From Anaerophaga thermohalophila DSM 12881 (GTDB taxonomy: Bacteria; Bacteroidota; Bacteroidia; Bacteroidales; Marinilabiliaceae), in the NCBI RefSeq assembly GCF_000191885.1, contig NZ_AEWI01000022.1, positions 1 through 64,000 on the forward strand: 64,000 nucleotides of DNA, in the 5' to 3' direction. Below the pieces are notes generated by a model. That model ran no database searches. It was not told the origin of the DNA and saw only the letters and a list, made by a program, of their open reading frames with translations. Position numbers and translations under genes: made by a program. Positions 44,795 to 55,300 of the stretch are shown piece after piece (positions within the stretch are counted from its first letter, which is position 1; each line of letters opens with the position of its first letter).

Positions 44795-45370
44795 ATGAGC
44801 AAGGAAATTGAGAGTCACCGTTTTCTGGAGTTTGCATATCAACTCTACAAAACGATGAAAACAAACGAGATTAACCTGGTTTATGAAGGGGAGGTAACAC
44901 AGGAAATTACCAAAACTTTTACCTCACTCACCGAAAAAAATATGGCCAGAAGTGAAGAACCCAACCAGGTACAACGAAAAGTGTTCAACGTTATGGTCGA
45001 ATGTTTGCAAAACATCAGCAAACATGCAGATACCTTGTCCGACGAAGCAGACGACGATCGGCGTGGTATTGTTATGGTAAGCAAAGGAGACGACAGTTAT
45101 AAAATCATTACAGGCAATGTTATCCGGAATTCAAAAGTTCCGGGGTTAAAAGAGAGCCTGGAACACATCAACAGCCTCGATAAGGCAGGATTGTCGTCAT
45201 TGTATAAACAGCAGATTATGGAGGCCAAACTTTCCGAAAAGGGTGGCGCCGGTTTGGGACTTATTGATATCGCTAAAAAAACCGGCAGTAAACTATCATA
45301 CCAGTTTAAAGAACTGAATGAGGATGTTTCGTTTTTTATTCTAACGTCTACCATTAAAAGAAATTACTGA
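44795..45370 (+). CDS. SiaB-like protein kinase (DUF6272)
   Basis: The 191-residue cytoplasmic GHKL-type kinase belongs to the SiaB group. It shows an N-box-like VECLQNISKHAD and a glycine motif GGAGLGLIDIAKKTG, with the N-terminal helix LEFAYQLYKTMKTNEINLVY typical of the family. In Pseudomonas, SiaB phosphorylates SiaC and SiaA dephosphorylates it. It starts 32 bases after the phosphatase gene and ends 16 before the SiaC-like gene. Confidence 0.88.
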   Translation: MSKEIESHRFLEFAYQLYKTMKTNEINLVYEGEVTQEITKTFTSLTEKNMARSEEPNQVQRKVFNVMVECLQNISKHADTLSDEADDDRRGIVMVSKGDDSYKIITGNVIRNSKVPGLKESLEHINSLDKAGLSSLYKQQIMEAKLSEKGGAGLGLIDIAKKTGSKLSYQFKELNEDVSFFILTSTIKRNY

Positions 45371-45386
45371 TAAAACATTTTGATTT

Positions 45387-45767
45387 ATGGATGTGATTAA
45401 TATAAAAGGAACCGATGATACCCCAAACGTGATTTTGGACAAGGCAAACGGGCAGTTTGAAATTTCGGGTCGATCGTTGCCCGAAGATGTGAATATGTTC
45501 TATGAGCCTATATTGGACTGGATTGATCAGTATGCTGAAGATCCCAATGATCATACAGAATTTTGTTTTAAACTGGAATACTTTAATACGGCTTCATCAA
45601 AAGTGATCCTTGATATACTTCTCAAGCTGGAAGAAATTGTCGAGAGCGGAAAGGAAGTGGTTGTTAAGTGGCATTATCACGAAGATGAAGAAGACATGCT
45701 GGAAGCCGGTGAAGAGTATGCCGATATTGTCGAAATTCCTTTCGATTACGTTTTGTATACCGATTAA
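45387..45767 (+). CDS. SiaC-like regulatory phosphoprotein (DUF1987)
   Basis: The 126-residue acidic protein has the DUF1987 pattern TPNVILDKANGQFEISGRSL and LEYFNTASSKVILDIL. The Thr in FNTASSK corresponds to the residue phosphorylated in Pseudomonas SiaC. Unphosphorylated SiaC there binds and activates the diguanylate cyclase SiaD. No SiaD is present here. The next gene is an ABC transporter 33 bases downstream, which suggests a different target. Confidence 0.92.
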   Translation: MDVINIKGTDDTPNVILDKANGQFEISGRSLPEDVNMFYEPILDWIDQYAEDPNDHTEFCFKLEYFNTASSKVILDILLKLEEIVESGKEVVVKWHYHEDEEDMLEAGEEYADIVEIPFDYVLYTD

Positions 45768-45800
45768 TTGACCAAGTGGTAACCCACCTTTTACTGACCG

Positions 45801-48800
45801 ATGAGTGAAGAAATACTAAAAGCACTGATGCAATTGTTTGGCCTGATTGCCAAACAAGATGGGGGCGCAGAGTCCAACGAAACAGAATATGTCCGAACTT
45901 TTCTCCGACAACAACTCAATTCCGAAGCTGTAGAAGAGTACTACGGGCTGTTTTTGAAGCACTCGGCCGACGACTCAAAAGGTGGGAAAGAAGAAGAGGG
46001 AAAGGTGCGCCTCACCTCTATGAAAGATTCTGTTCGGATACTGGGAATTTGCAAAAAAATCAACAAGCAGCTGAACAGAGAACAGAAAGTTGTCGTACTG
46101 GTACGGTTGTACGAGTTGGTTAATGCCGATCATAAATTTACCGAACAGCGTATGGCCATTATAAACACAGTGGCCGATGTTTTTAAGCTGCCCCGGAACG
46201 AGATCAGCAATATTGAGAATTTCGTTATCCAGAATGACCCGGCAAATCTGGATTTTGCCGATTTGTTGATGGCCGGAGATGAAGAGCCCGGATTTCAAAA
46301 CGCAAGATTTATTCATACACCCGGGTTGCATGGCGCTATTATTATTCTAAGGGTCAAAAGCGCTGATCTCTATTTTATGAGATATACCGGCGACCAGGAT
46401 ATTTTTCTTAACGGTCTGGTTATCAACACAAGAAGAATTTATCTTTTCCCCAACGGAAGCTTCATCCGGGTTCCCAAGGGTAAACCCATCTATTTTACCG
46501 ATGTTGTTGGTCATTTCATGACCGATACCAATGTTCCGCGTATTACGTATGAAGTTAAAGATGTAGAATTCCGGTTCAAAACCGGTGATATTGGTATCCG
46601 GGATATTCAGATCGCCGAAGAGCAGGGTAAGCTCATCGGAATTATGGGGGCCAGCGGTGCCGGGAAAACCACTTTGCTCAATGTTTTATCAGGAATTGAG
46701 GCGCCCACAAAAGGACAGGTGCTGATCAATGGGTATGATTTGCATCGTGATGCAGAGGAGCTTGAAGGGGTTATCGGTGTTATCCCTCAGGATGACTTAT
46801 TGATTGAGGAACTTACGGTTTTCGAAAACCTTTACTATAATGCCAAGCTGTGTTTTAAGGATAAGGATGAAGAAGAAATAACGCATCTGGTCAATGAAAC
46901 ACTCAAAAGCCTGGGGCTCTACGACCGCAGACATCTCAAAGTGGGATCCCCTTTAAATAAAATGATAAGCGGCGGACAACGCAAAAGGCTCAATATTGCC
47001 CTTGAACTGATTCGTGAACCCGCCATATTGTTTGTCGATGAACCTACATCCGGGCTGTCGTCCCGCGATTCGGAAAATGTCATGAATCTTCTCCGGGAAC
47101 TCTCGTTGAAGGGGAAGCTTATTTTCGTGGTTATCCACCAGCCGTCATCGGATATTTTCAAGATGTTCGATAAAATGTACATTCTCGATACCGGTGGATA
47201 CCCCGTTTATTATGGTAATCCGAGTGAATCGCTTATTTATTTTAAACGCCTTGATGCTCAGATAAACAGTGATGTAGGTGAATGTCCTACCTGTGGCAAC
47301 CTCAATCCGGAGTTGATTTTCAATATCATCGATTCGAATGTAATCGATGAATATGGCAATTATACCGATCAGAGAAAAATTTCGCCCGAAGAGTGGCACG
47401 AACAGTTCAAAAAGAATATTCAGATACCGGAGGTTGAGACTGTTAACGATACACCTCCCCGGAGCCTGAATATTCCGTCGTGGTTGAACCAGTTCAGGAT
47501 ATATACTTTGCGCGATTTTTTCTCCAAGATCAGTAATACACAATACATTCTACTGAACCTTCTGGAAGCGCCTCTGCTGGGGTTTATCCTGTCCTATCTG
47601 GTAAGATACATTGCCGATCCTACCTCCAGCGACTACATCTTCAGGGAGAATGAGAACATACCGCCTTATATTTTTATGGGCATTGTTGTAGCGCTGTTTT
47701 TCGGACTTATCATCAGTGCTGAGGAGATATTTAAAGATGCTAAGATATTGAAACGGGAGGCTTTTCTTAACCTGAGCCGGTCCAGTTATCTCATGTCCAA
47801 AATACTTATCCTGTTTTCGATCTCAGCCATTCAGATGGTTTTGTTTGTTTTTGTTGCCAACTCAGTTCTGGGCATAAAAGATATGTATTTTGAATTTTGG
47901 ATTGCCCTGTTTTCGATCTCTGCCTTTGCCAATATACTCGGACTCATTATTTCGGCATCATTCAACTCAATTATTACCATTTATATTCTTATCCCGTTGC
48001 TGATGATTCCGCAGATGGTTCTGGGTGGCGCCATGTTTACATTTGATAAACTCAATAAAGATTTTACCAGTCCCGATGTGGTTCCAGCCATTGCCGAGTT
48101 TATGCCATCACGATGGATTTATGAAGGATTGATGGTACATCAGTATAAACACAACAATTTTAAGAAAAATATATTTGAAGTGGAGATGCGGGAAAGTGCC
48201 GCTGACTTTAAACAGGTATATTATATTCCCGAGTTGAGAGACATAATAGCCGAAACAGAAGGTTATGTTGAAGGTGAAGAGAATATCTCCCGCGAACAAT
48301 ACGAAAGTAACATACGGCTTATCTATAATGAAGTATCTAATGAATTGAAAAGGATTCCTTCGGTAAATTTCGATAAGCTGGACAAAATCACCCCCGAAGG
48401 CTTTTCAGTACAGCTGGCCACTGAAATTAATGATTATCTTGACCGGCTTTTGGAATATTATCAGGATGAGTTCTACAAAGCCAATACCATTAAAGAGCAG
48501 TTTCTGTCGGCAAATATTGAGGCCAATCGCGAAAAATTTGAAAGAATACGTGACGATTATTTTAATGAGAGCATCAATGATATCGTCAGAAAGGTATTTG
48601 ATAAGAATAAGATACTTCGCGAAGACGATCACCTGATTCAGATGGTTGACCCTGTTTATCAAAAGCCGGAACCATTGCATTTTTTCGATTTCAGAACACA
48701 TTTCTTTGCCCCGTCAAAACATTTTGCCGGCCATTACTTTGAGACATTATGGTTTAATATTGTAATGGTATGGGTGTTGACGATACTGCTCTACATAGTC

Positions 48801-48875
48801 CTGTATTTTGATCTGCTCAAAAAAGGACTTAATTTTGCAGGCAATTTGAAATGGATTAAAAAGAAAGATAAGTAA
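45801..48875 (+). CDS. ABCG-type transporter with N-terminal TerB-like domain
   Basis: The 1024-residue protein has a TerB-like helical domain (about residues 1-145), a beta-rich, FHA-like region (about 165-250), and an ABC ATPase (about 255-480) with Walker A GASGAGKTTLL, signature ISGGQRKRLNIALEL, and Walker B ILFVDEPTSGL. A Cys motif ECPTCGN follows, then an ABC-2 membrane domain (helices about 570-780), and a C-terminal cytoplasmic/periplasmic stretch with a last membrane helix near 985-1005. ATPase before permease is the ABCG order. The cargo is unknown. Position after the SiaABC-like switch suggests that the switch controls export or that the transporter senses it. Confidence 0.88.
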   Translation: MSEEILKALMQLFGLIAKQDGGAESNETEYVRTFLRQQLNSEAVEEYYGLFLKHSADDSKGGKEEEGKVRLTSMKDSVRILGICKKINKQLNREQKVVVLVRLYELVNADHKFTEQRMAIINTVADVFKLPRNEISNIENFVIQNDPANLDFADLLMAGDEEPGFQNARFIHTPGLHGAIIILRVKSADLYFMRYTGDQDIFLNGLVINTRRIYLFPNGSFIRVPKGKPIYFTDVVGHFMTDTNVPRITYEVKDVEFRFKTGDIGIRDIQIAEEQGKLIGIMGASGAGKTTLLNVLSGIEAPTKGQVLINGYDLHRDAEELEGVIGVIPQDDLLIEELTVFENLYYNAKLCFKDKDEEEITHLVNETLKSLGLYDRRHLKVGSPLNKMISGGQRKRLNIALELIREPAILFVDEPTSGLSSRDSENVMNLLRELSLKGKLIFVVIHQPSSDIFKMFDKMYILDTGGYPVYYGNPSESLIYFKRLDAQINSDVGECPTCGNLNPELIFNIIDSNVIDEYGNYTDQRKISPEEWHEQFKKNIQIPEVETVNDTPPRSLNIPSWLNQFRIYTLRDFFSKISNTQYILLNLLEAPLLGFILSYLVRYIADPTSSDYIFRENENIPPYIFMGIVVALFFGLIISAEEIFKDAKILKREAFLNLSRSSYLMSKILILFSISAIQMVLFVFVANSVLGIKDMYFEFWIALFSISAFANILGLIISASFNSIITIYILIPLLMIPQMVLGGAMFTFDKLNKDFTSPDVVPAIAEFMPSRWIYEGLMVHQYKHNNFKKNIFEVEMRESAADFKQVYYIPELRDIIAETEGYVEGEENISREQYESNIRLIYNEVSNELKRIPSVNFDKLDKITPEGFSVQLATEINDYLDRLLEYYQDEFYKANTIKEQFLSANIEANREKFERIRDDYFNESINDIVRKVFDKNKILREDDHLIQMVDPVYQKPEPLHFFDFRTHFFAPSKHFAGHYFETLWFNIVMVWVLTILLYIVLYFDLLKKGLNFAGNLKWIKKKDK

Positions 48876-49014
48876 CCTTTTTTAAATCATAACAGTATAA
48901 AAAGGACGAAACAGGTCCTGATTATTCGGGATATGTTCGCCCGGCAAATCGGGTCAGGCTATCAGTACAATACCAATAATTTTAGATAAATTGAAATCAA
49001 AAAAACAATATGCT

Positions 49015-49935
49015 ATGATCAGGAAATTAATAATTGCATTGGTTATTATTACTTCTGCCAATTTGTTTTTTTCATGTGCAGGAGGTTCAGATAAAAAGGA
49101 AAAGTCACAGGAAGATGAGTTAATGTTACCCGATTCTTTAAAAGGTGACGCTCCTCTGAAGCTTTCCGAGGAGATTATCGGAGATGTTATTCAGAACATT
49201 TCTTCTCCTGTAGAAATGGCCAACTTGATTAAATCGACCGGAGTTGACTTTTCACAACAAATTCTGAACAACCCTGAAAATATTTCGAATTACAGCACCA
49301 GCTATAAACGGGCACTGAATTTAGGCGTTTACAGTGCCGATCTGGGTTACATCAATTCCTACGATAAGAGTAATATTGTTGTATCCTATTTACTGGCTGT
49401 CAAAAGTCTGGCCGATGGTATCCGGGTAGGACAATTCTTCGATTTTGAAGCTCTCAAGCGCATGGCAACCAATTCCTCTAATTTGGACTCGCTGATGCAA
49501 ATATCGGTTACCAGCTTTAACCAGATGGATTCCTATTTACGGAATCAGAACCGGAGTAACGTAAGTGCCTTAATTATTACCGGAGCGTGGGTCGAAGGAC
49601 TTTACATAGCAAGTGATGTTATTGAAAAGACCAATGATGAAGAGTTGATTTCCCGGCTTGGAGAGCAAAAGGAAATTGTAGATATACTTTATATTATCCT
49701 TAAGAATTATGAACAAAACAGTAATTTCAAGGAGCTGATTAGCTATATAGAAGATTTGAAAAAACTGTATAAAAACGTGAAGATAACCAAGGAAGTCGGT
49801 GAGCCAAAAACGATTGAACAAGACGGAATGCTTATTATTGTTCAGGACGAGATAAGTAACGTGGAAGTTTCGCCCGAAGACCTTGGCACAATAATTGAAA
49901 AAATTAAGGATATACGTTCCTATATAGTTAGCTAA
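49015..49935 (+). CDS. Putative lipoprotein downstream of the ABC transporter
   Basis: With the start at 49015 (306 residues) the product has a lipoprotein signal (IRKLIIALVIITSANLFFSC) and an otherwise helical body with no family I can name. Repeated segments with Asn/Ser/Asp are visible, and the ending SPEDLGTIIEKIKDIRSYIV is acidic. TTG at 48991 is an alternative start but precedes the signal peptide. The gene is about 140 bases after the transporter and may be its periplasmic or outer-membrane partner. Confidence 0.7.
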   Translation: MIRKLIIALVIITSANLFFSCAGGSDKKEKSQEDELMLPDSLKGDAPLKLSEEIIGDVIQNISSPVEMANLIKSTGVDFSQQILNNPENISNYSTSYKRALNLGVYSADLGYINSYDKSNIVVSYLLAVKSLADGIRVGQFFDFEALKRMATNSSNLDSLMQISVTSFNQMDSYLRNQNRSNVSALIITGAWVEGLYIASDVIEKTNDEELISRLGEQKEIVDILYIILKNYEQNSNFKELISYIEDLKKLYKNVKITKEVGEPKTIEQDGMLIIVQDEISNVEVSPEDLGTIIEKIKDIRSYIVS

Positions 49936-50059
49936 TAGGGTGATTACATTGTTTTGATGTTTTAGACAAACAGGATTAAAGAAACCGGCCCTTAACAAGT
50001 TTCATTTTAGATGAAAATAAAGAGGATTTTAGTGGCCTTTGAAAATAAAATTTAGAAAG

Positions 50060-50518
50060 ATGAAAAAAATATTTTTTTCCTTCCTTTTCATATTCGCACT
50101 GGGTTCGGCAGGACTATACGGGCAATGTGATCATGATGCCCTGTTAAAGCAGGCTCTTAATGAAATGGGAAGCGGACAGTATATCAAAGATTTCATTGTT
50201 GATCTTAAGAAGGAAAACAACGACGGGAAAACAGGCACTGTAAAATACTCTGTAATCCTTAACAGCCGAAGTCAGTATAAATTCAATGTGGTGAACGGAA
50301 GCGGAAATTCCGAGAAAGTTCTGATGGAACTTTATGATGGGGATAAGTTGTTAGTGAGTAATAAAGCTCAGGGGAAAATGTATAAAGCTTTCGGTTTTAT
50401 ATGCCGTTCAACAAAAGTGTACAATCTTGTTTTTTCATTCCCTGAAGGGAGTGAAGGCTGTGCAAGAGCAGTCCTCTCGCTTCAGAAACAATTTCAGGCG
50501 GGAGAACAGGGATTTTGA
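50060..50518 (+). CDS. Small exported protein of unknown function
   Basis: The 152-residue product has a signal peptide (cleavage near LYGQ), an early Cys (CDHDALLKQ), and a beta-rich body with YDGDKLLVSN and the two later Cys in FICRSTKV and EGCARAVL, possibly disulfide-bonded. No known domain is recognised. It probably belongs to the tail of the transporter operon and is followed by a terminator at 50575-50607. TTG at 50039 is an alternative start. Confidence 0.7.
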   Translation: MKKIFFSFLFIFALGSAGLYGQCDHDALLKQALNEMGSGQYIKDFIVDLKKENNDGKTGTVKYSVILNSRSQYKFNVVNGSGNSEKVLMELYDGDKLLVSNKAQGKMYKAFGFICRSTKVYNLVFSFPEGSEGCARAVLSLQKQFQAGEQGF

Positions 50519-50574
50519 TTTTTATTTAGAAAAAAGTCGCTTTAGAAAACGAGATTGGGGTTTCAGAAAAAATG

Positions 50575-50607
50575 CGCCGGGGTTCAGAAAACGATCCGGC
50601 GTTTTTT
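50575..50607 (+). terminator. Intrinsic terminator ending the signalling/transporter cluster
   Basis: The GC stem CGCCGG (50575-50580) / CCGGCG (50596-50601) is followed by six T. It lies 57 bases after the stop at 50518. Confidence 0.8.
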
Positions 50608-50683
50608 ACGTTTTAAAGCAACCATTTTTTAAAATTTTCGTCTAAGTATAAAGTTTTAGGTTGAATTCAAAATCTTTTTGGCT

Positions 50684-50779
50684 ATGAGTATTAAGAGAAT
50701 TTCTGTTGATCTGCCGGAACGTTTTCTGGCGGCTCAGGTCGTGTTACTGTTTACTGTCATCCTACTGTTTGTATTGTAG
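50684..50779 (+). CDS. Possible 31-residue small membrane protein
   Basis: The short frame gives MSIKRISVDLPERFL followed by a hydrophobic helix (about residues 17-31) ending LLFVL. It lies between two independent plus-strand terminators (50575-50607 and 50813-50841), which is what an expressed small gene would look like. There is no homolog I recognise and no clear ribosome binding site, so the call is tentative. The alternative is a small RNA ending at the second terminator. Confidence 0.35.
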   Translation: MSIKRISVDLPERFLAAQVVLLFTVILLFVL

Positions 50780-50812
50780 GTAATCCGCATTTTAGTGCAG
50801 TTTTTAATGTTT

Positions 50813-50841
50813 GAGTAGAATGTTTTTCTACTCTTTTTTTT
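50813..50841 (+). terminator. Strong intrinsic terminator, plus strand
   Basis: The perfect stem GAGTAGAA / TTCTACTC (50813-50820 and 50826-50833) is followed by eight T. There is no T run on the minus-strand side, so it does not serve the AraC gene that ends at 50843. It must end something transcribed from the left. Confidence 0.85.
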
Positions 50842-50842
50842 G

Positions 50843-51721
50843 TCAAAATACATTCTTAATCCCGTTAAAGTTGGTTCTGAATTCGGTGGGGGTACAATTC
50901 TGTTTCTTTTTAAACGTACGGTTAAAATTTGAAATATTGTTAAAGCCGCATTCGTAGCATATTTCCGATATACTCCTGTTGCTTTCAATTAACATGCGCG
51001 TTGCATAACCAAGACGGATTTCATTGACAAAGTCAACAAACGATTTTCCGGTCCTCTGCTTGATCATCCTGCTAAATGAAACGACCGACATGTTCAGCAA
51101 CTTCGCGGCATCTTCAAGCATAATTCTTTTGTTATAGTTTTCTCTTACGAAATTGTATATTTTTTCGATCTTGTCACTATTATAAAAATCATCCTGGTTT
51201 TGAAACGAAATATTGGTCAATAATCGTTGTTCTCTTGAAATAGCCAGATCATACAGCAACGATTGAAATTCCAGATACGAATCAAATCCTCTCTTTTTAC
51301 TGATGTTTCTCAGCCTTTCAGCCGCCATAAGTGTAGTATGCCGTGAAAAGAGTATCCCGCGGTTTGCATTGTGAAGCAAATCTTTCAGCGGTTTTAAAAT
51401 ATTCTTCTGTAGCAGATGTTGCTGGAACAAGTCACGGGGAAACTGTAAAGTAATTTCGTGAAGAAGCTCTTCTCCCGTATTCCTGTAGTTTTCCCATCCA
51501 TGATATAGATTAGGACCTACCATGACCAACTCCATGTCATCAATCTCTCCTATATGGTCGCCCACCACCCTTCTTGCTCCTTTTGCATTGGAAATAAAAT
51601 TGATTTCATATTCCGGATGGAAATGAATCGGGAAGTTAAAGAGGTTCCGTTGACGATCAAAGACCAGAAAACAATCATCTTCCTGAAGGGGTGTTATCTC
51701 GCGGTGTATTTGGTTTTTCAT
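50843..51721 (-). CDS. AraC-family transcriptional regulator with cupin sensor
   Basis: The 292-residue protein has an N-terminal cupin sensor (FPIHFHPEYEINFI, then VVGDHIGEIDDMELVMVGP and LYHGWEN) and a C-terminal double helix-turn-helix domain. The second HTH is SISEICYECGFNNISNFNRT, followed by FKKKQNCTPTEFR. Bacteroidota regulators of this shape usually sense sugars and act next to their own gene. It is divergent from the SusC/SusD genes across about 660 bases, so it is the obvious candidate regulator. Confidence 0.93.
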   Translation of the reverse strand: MKNQIHREITPLQEDDCFLVFDRQRNLFNFPIHFHPEYEINFISNAKGARRVVGDHIGEIDDMELVMVGPNLYHGWENYRNTGEELLHEITLQFPRDLFQQHLLQKNILKPLKDLLHNANRGILFSRHTTLMAAERLRNISKKRGFDSYLEFQSLLYDLAISREQRLLTNISFQNQDDFYNSDKIEKIYNFVRENYNKRIMLEDAAKLLNMSVVSFSRMIKQRTGKSFVDFVNEIRLGYATRMLIESNRSISEICYECGFNNISNFNRTFKKKQNCTPTEFRTNFNGIKNVF

Positions 51722-52157
51722 GAATTTATAATTGGTTTAAGTTATCGGTATGATGGAATATGTCTATCGTTTAACTTATAATCTTCAGGTTTAAAGGACT
51801 GAATGAAATACTGCATTGAAATATAATAGTCCCCCGAACAATTTTGTCTGCTTTTGAGAATTTTGATCAAATAAAAACAAAATTAGCTAAAATGATAAGA
51901 TCGTACAATATATAAAGAGAATTAGATGTAGCGAAAATCAATCTCTTGAATCTTTAAACTGTTTGGTTATTTGGGTTCGGCCTCATTTGACACATTATTT
52001 TTTCATTTTTAAATTGTAGATTAATGATAAGATACCATATAAATAATGAAAATTTTTTATCTGCCTTTTAGGGATTAAAAGCTTTGAAAGTTAAGATAGC
52101 TGCAAAAAAAGAAAAAAAATACTGAATTATATAAAAAAAAGCAAAAATAGTATTAGG

Positions 52158-52192
52158 TTGATTTTCCTATTGGAAATATCTTTGAAAATCAA
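52158..52192 (+). promoter_or_regulatory. Inverted repeat and promoter-like motif, upstream of susC
   Basis: TTGATTTTC (52158-52166) and GAAAATCAA (52184-52192) form a 9-base inverted repeat around a TATCTTTG motif (52177-52184) that fits the Bacteroidota -7 consensus TAnnTTTG. It could be an operator for the divergent AraC regulator or a first promoter. Confidence 0.4.
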
Positions 52193-52301
52193 TGAAAGAG
52201 TTAAAGATACACTAATTAGAGAAGTTGAGCATTAGGATAAATTAGAAATAAATGAATAGAAAGTGTTCTTTATACTCAAAATAAATTAGAAGCCTTTTAT
52301 T

Positions 52302-52330
52302 TTTGGTTTCTTATCTTTTTTATATATTTG
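52302..52330 (+). promoter_or_regulatory. Candidate promoter of the SusC/SusD operon
   Basis: TTTG (52302-52305) and TATATTTG (52323-52330) fit the Bacteroidota -33/-7 pattern, with 17 bases between. A transcript would start near 52336 and give a leader of about 50 bases. The rest of 51722-52384 is AT-rich and shows no gene. Confidence 0.5.
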
Positions 52331-52384
52331 AAAATTAAAAAATGTTTAAAAGATAATTACTTTGTAAATTTAAATTTTAACTCT

Positions 52385-55300
52385 ATGGCTATGAAAAAAA
52401 GAGTGCTATTTCTATTAATTGGCTTGTGTTTTAGCATTGCCTCATTTGCGCAGGTGCAGGTGAATGGTAGTGTTACAGACACACAAGGCGAACCTGTTCC
52501 AGGAGTTACTGTTTTGGAGCAAGGAACGCAAAACGGAGTCATTACTAATGTGGATGGTAATTACAACATCGAAGTTACAGGTGAAGAATCTGTTTTGGTA
52601 TTTTCATTCGTTGGAATGGAAACCCAGGAGATCGCAGTTGGTGACCAAAGAGAGATTAATGTTGTTATGCAAGAGACTTTCACTGATCTGGATGAGGTTG
52701 TTGTGATTGGATATGGTGTTCAACAAAAAAAGCTAAACACAGGAGCAACAGTTCAGGTTAAATCGGATCAGATTGTCAAGCAAAACACGGTCTCACCTAT
52801 GACCGCAATGCAAGGATTAACACCCGGGGTGAGCATAATTAAGGAGACAGGTGAACCTGGTAGTGGATTTAAAGTAAACATTCGAGGTATGGGTACTACC
52901 GGTGATTCTGAACCCTTGGTTGTAATAGACGGTGTTCCTGGTGGAAACCTTGATTATCTTTCTCCTGCAGATATCGAGTCCATTGATGTACTTAAGGATG
53001 CAGCGTCAGCTGCTATTTATGGATCAAGGGCGGCAAATGGTGTTATCCTGGTTACTACCAAAACCGGATCAAGAGGTTTGTCAAAAGGTGCCAAAAAGGC
53101 AACCATAACTTATGATGGCTCGTATGGGGTTCAAAATTTGTATAAAAAGTTACCTGTTGCCACTGCCCAGGAATATGCCGTACTTCTTAATGAAGCACGC
53201 GTCAACAGTCAGCAGCCATTGTTAGACTTTGCATCACTTGTCCCCGATTGGGAAAGGATTGAAAGTGGAGAATGGAAAGGAACCGACTGGTTAGAGCATC
53301 TGACAGTCGAAGATGCTCCAATTCAGAATCATGCGCTTAATATTTTTGGTGGTGGTGAAAACTCCACATACTCTTTAGGACTTTCATACACTGACCAGGA
53401 AGGTATTTTTGGTGGTCCTGTTAATTCTCAATACGAACGTTACTCATTTAGATTGAATAGTGATTATGCTCTGCTCAGAGATGCCTCTGACAGTTTTGAT
53501 GTTTTGAAAGTTGGTGAAACATTGCGTTATTCCTATTCAAAGCGAAGTGGTATTGGAACCGGAAATCAATACTTGAATGATATTTTTAGTAGTACTGTTG
53601 CAAGTCCGTTTTTGCCAATGTACGATGAAAATGGGGAGTATCATGATGCAATTCCATGGAATCCTCAAGAAGCCAATCCCATCGCTTCAATGATCTATCA
53701 GCGTGGTCAGAATGAGTCCAAGAGCTACAATTTGAACGGGAGTATTTATTTAGAGGTACAACCTATTAAAGGACTTAAATACCGGAGTCAATTTGGATAT
53801 AATATGAATGCCGGTTCATACCGTAGTTATACACCCACTTATTCCCTTAGTGCTACAGTTTTTAGAGAGCATGATCAGGTATCTCATAATTTGGACGCCG
53901 GTTATAGTTGGACCTGGGAAAATACGGTGAATTATGATTTTGATATCAACGTACAGCACTCATTCAACGTCTTAGCTGGGATGTCTGCTGAGAAGTGGGG
54001 GCTTGGCGAGCATATAGAAGGAACAAATATTGATGCTCTTCTTTCAGGATTTAAATATGCCTGGTTAAAAAATACTCCAGTCATTAATGATGACGGAACT
54101 ACAAGTATGTCAAGTTCACCGTGGGGAGAAGGAGGCATATTGTCTTATTTTGGACGGGTTTCTTATGACTATCTTGAAAGGTATATGCTCACATTAATAA
54201 TGCGTGCCGATGGTTCTTCTAATTTTCCTGAGGAAAATCGGTGGGGATACTTTCCTTCTGTTTCTGCAGGATGGGTCTTAACTGAAGAACCTTTTATGGG
54301 AGGACTTGATGGAACTTTAGACTTTATGAAGTTAAGGGCTAGTTGGGGCCAGAATGGTAACCAGTCCATTGACGCGTTCCAGTACTTATCAACGATTTCT
54401 TATGAGAATGTCAATTATTTCTTTGGACCAGACAAAACAGATGTTTCAATTGGAGGGTACCCAAGTATTTTGCCAAACCCGGATATAACCTGGGAAACTT
54501 CGGAACAGCTTAATATCGGTGTTGATTTAAGACTGTTAAGAAGTCGACTGGGCGTAACATTTGACTGGTATACGAAAACAACTAAAGACTGGTTGGTGAG
54601 GGCCGATAATCTAGCATCCTTCGGAACCGGGGCTCCTTTTATTAATGGTGGAGATGTTGAGAATAAAGGTATAGAATTAGCCATAACATGGAGCGACAGA
54701 ATGAGAGATTTTAGCTATGATATAGGATTGAATTTTGCCTATAACCAAAATGAAGTTACAAGAATTGCCAATTCTGAAGGGATAATTTATGGGCCAGGTG
54801 ACATTCTTGGGCAAGGTACAAATGAAGTATTTAGAGCACAGGAAGGATATCCGATTGGCTATTTCCGCGGATATGAAACTCTTGGCGTTTTCCAGAATGA
54901 AGAAGAAATTCAGAATTATACCAATTCAGAAGGAGACATTATTCAGCCCAATGCCGTTCCCGGAGATTTAATTTTTGCCGATACAAATGATGATGGAACC
55001 ATTAGTGATGAAGATAAGAAGATGATTGGAGATCCAAACCCGGATTATATTGTAGGTCTTAATATGAATTTTGCTTACAAAGGCTTTGATCTCAGCGTTG
55101 TCGGGAATGGTGCTTTTGGACATCAAATTGCACGCAGTTACAGGCGATGGAATGATTCTCCGACAAACAATTTTACAACAGATATTTTTGACAGATGGCA
55201 TGGAGAGGGCTCTTCAAATAAATATCCAAGGTTAACATACGGGGCTCATCCAAACTGGCAGTATGTATCTGATATCTTCATTGAGGATGCAGATTACTTC

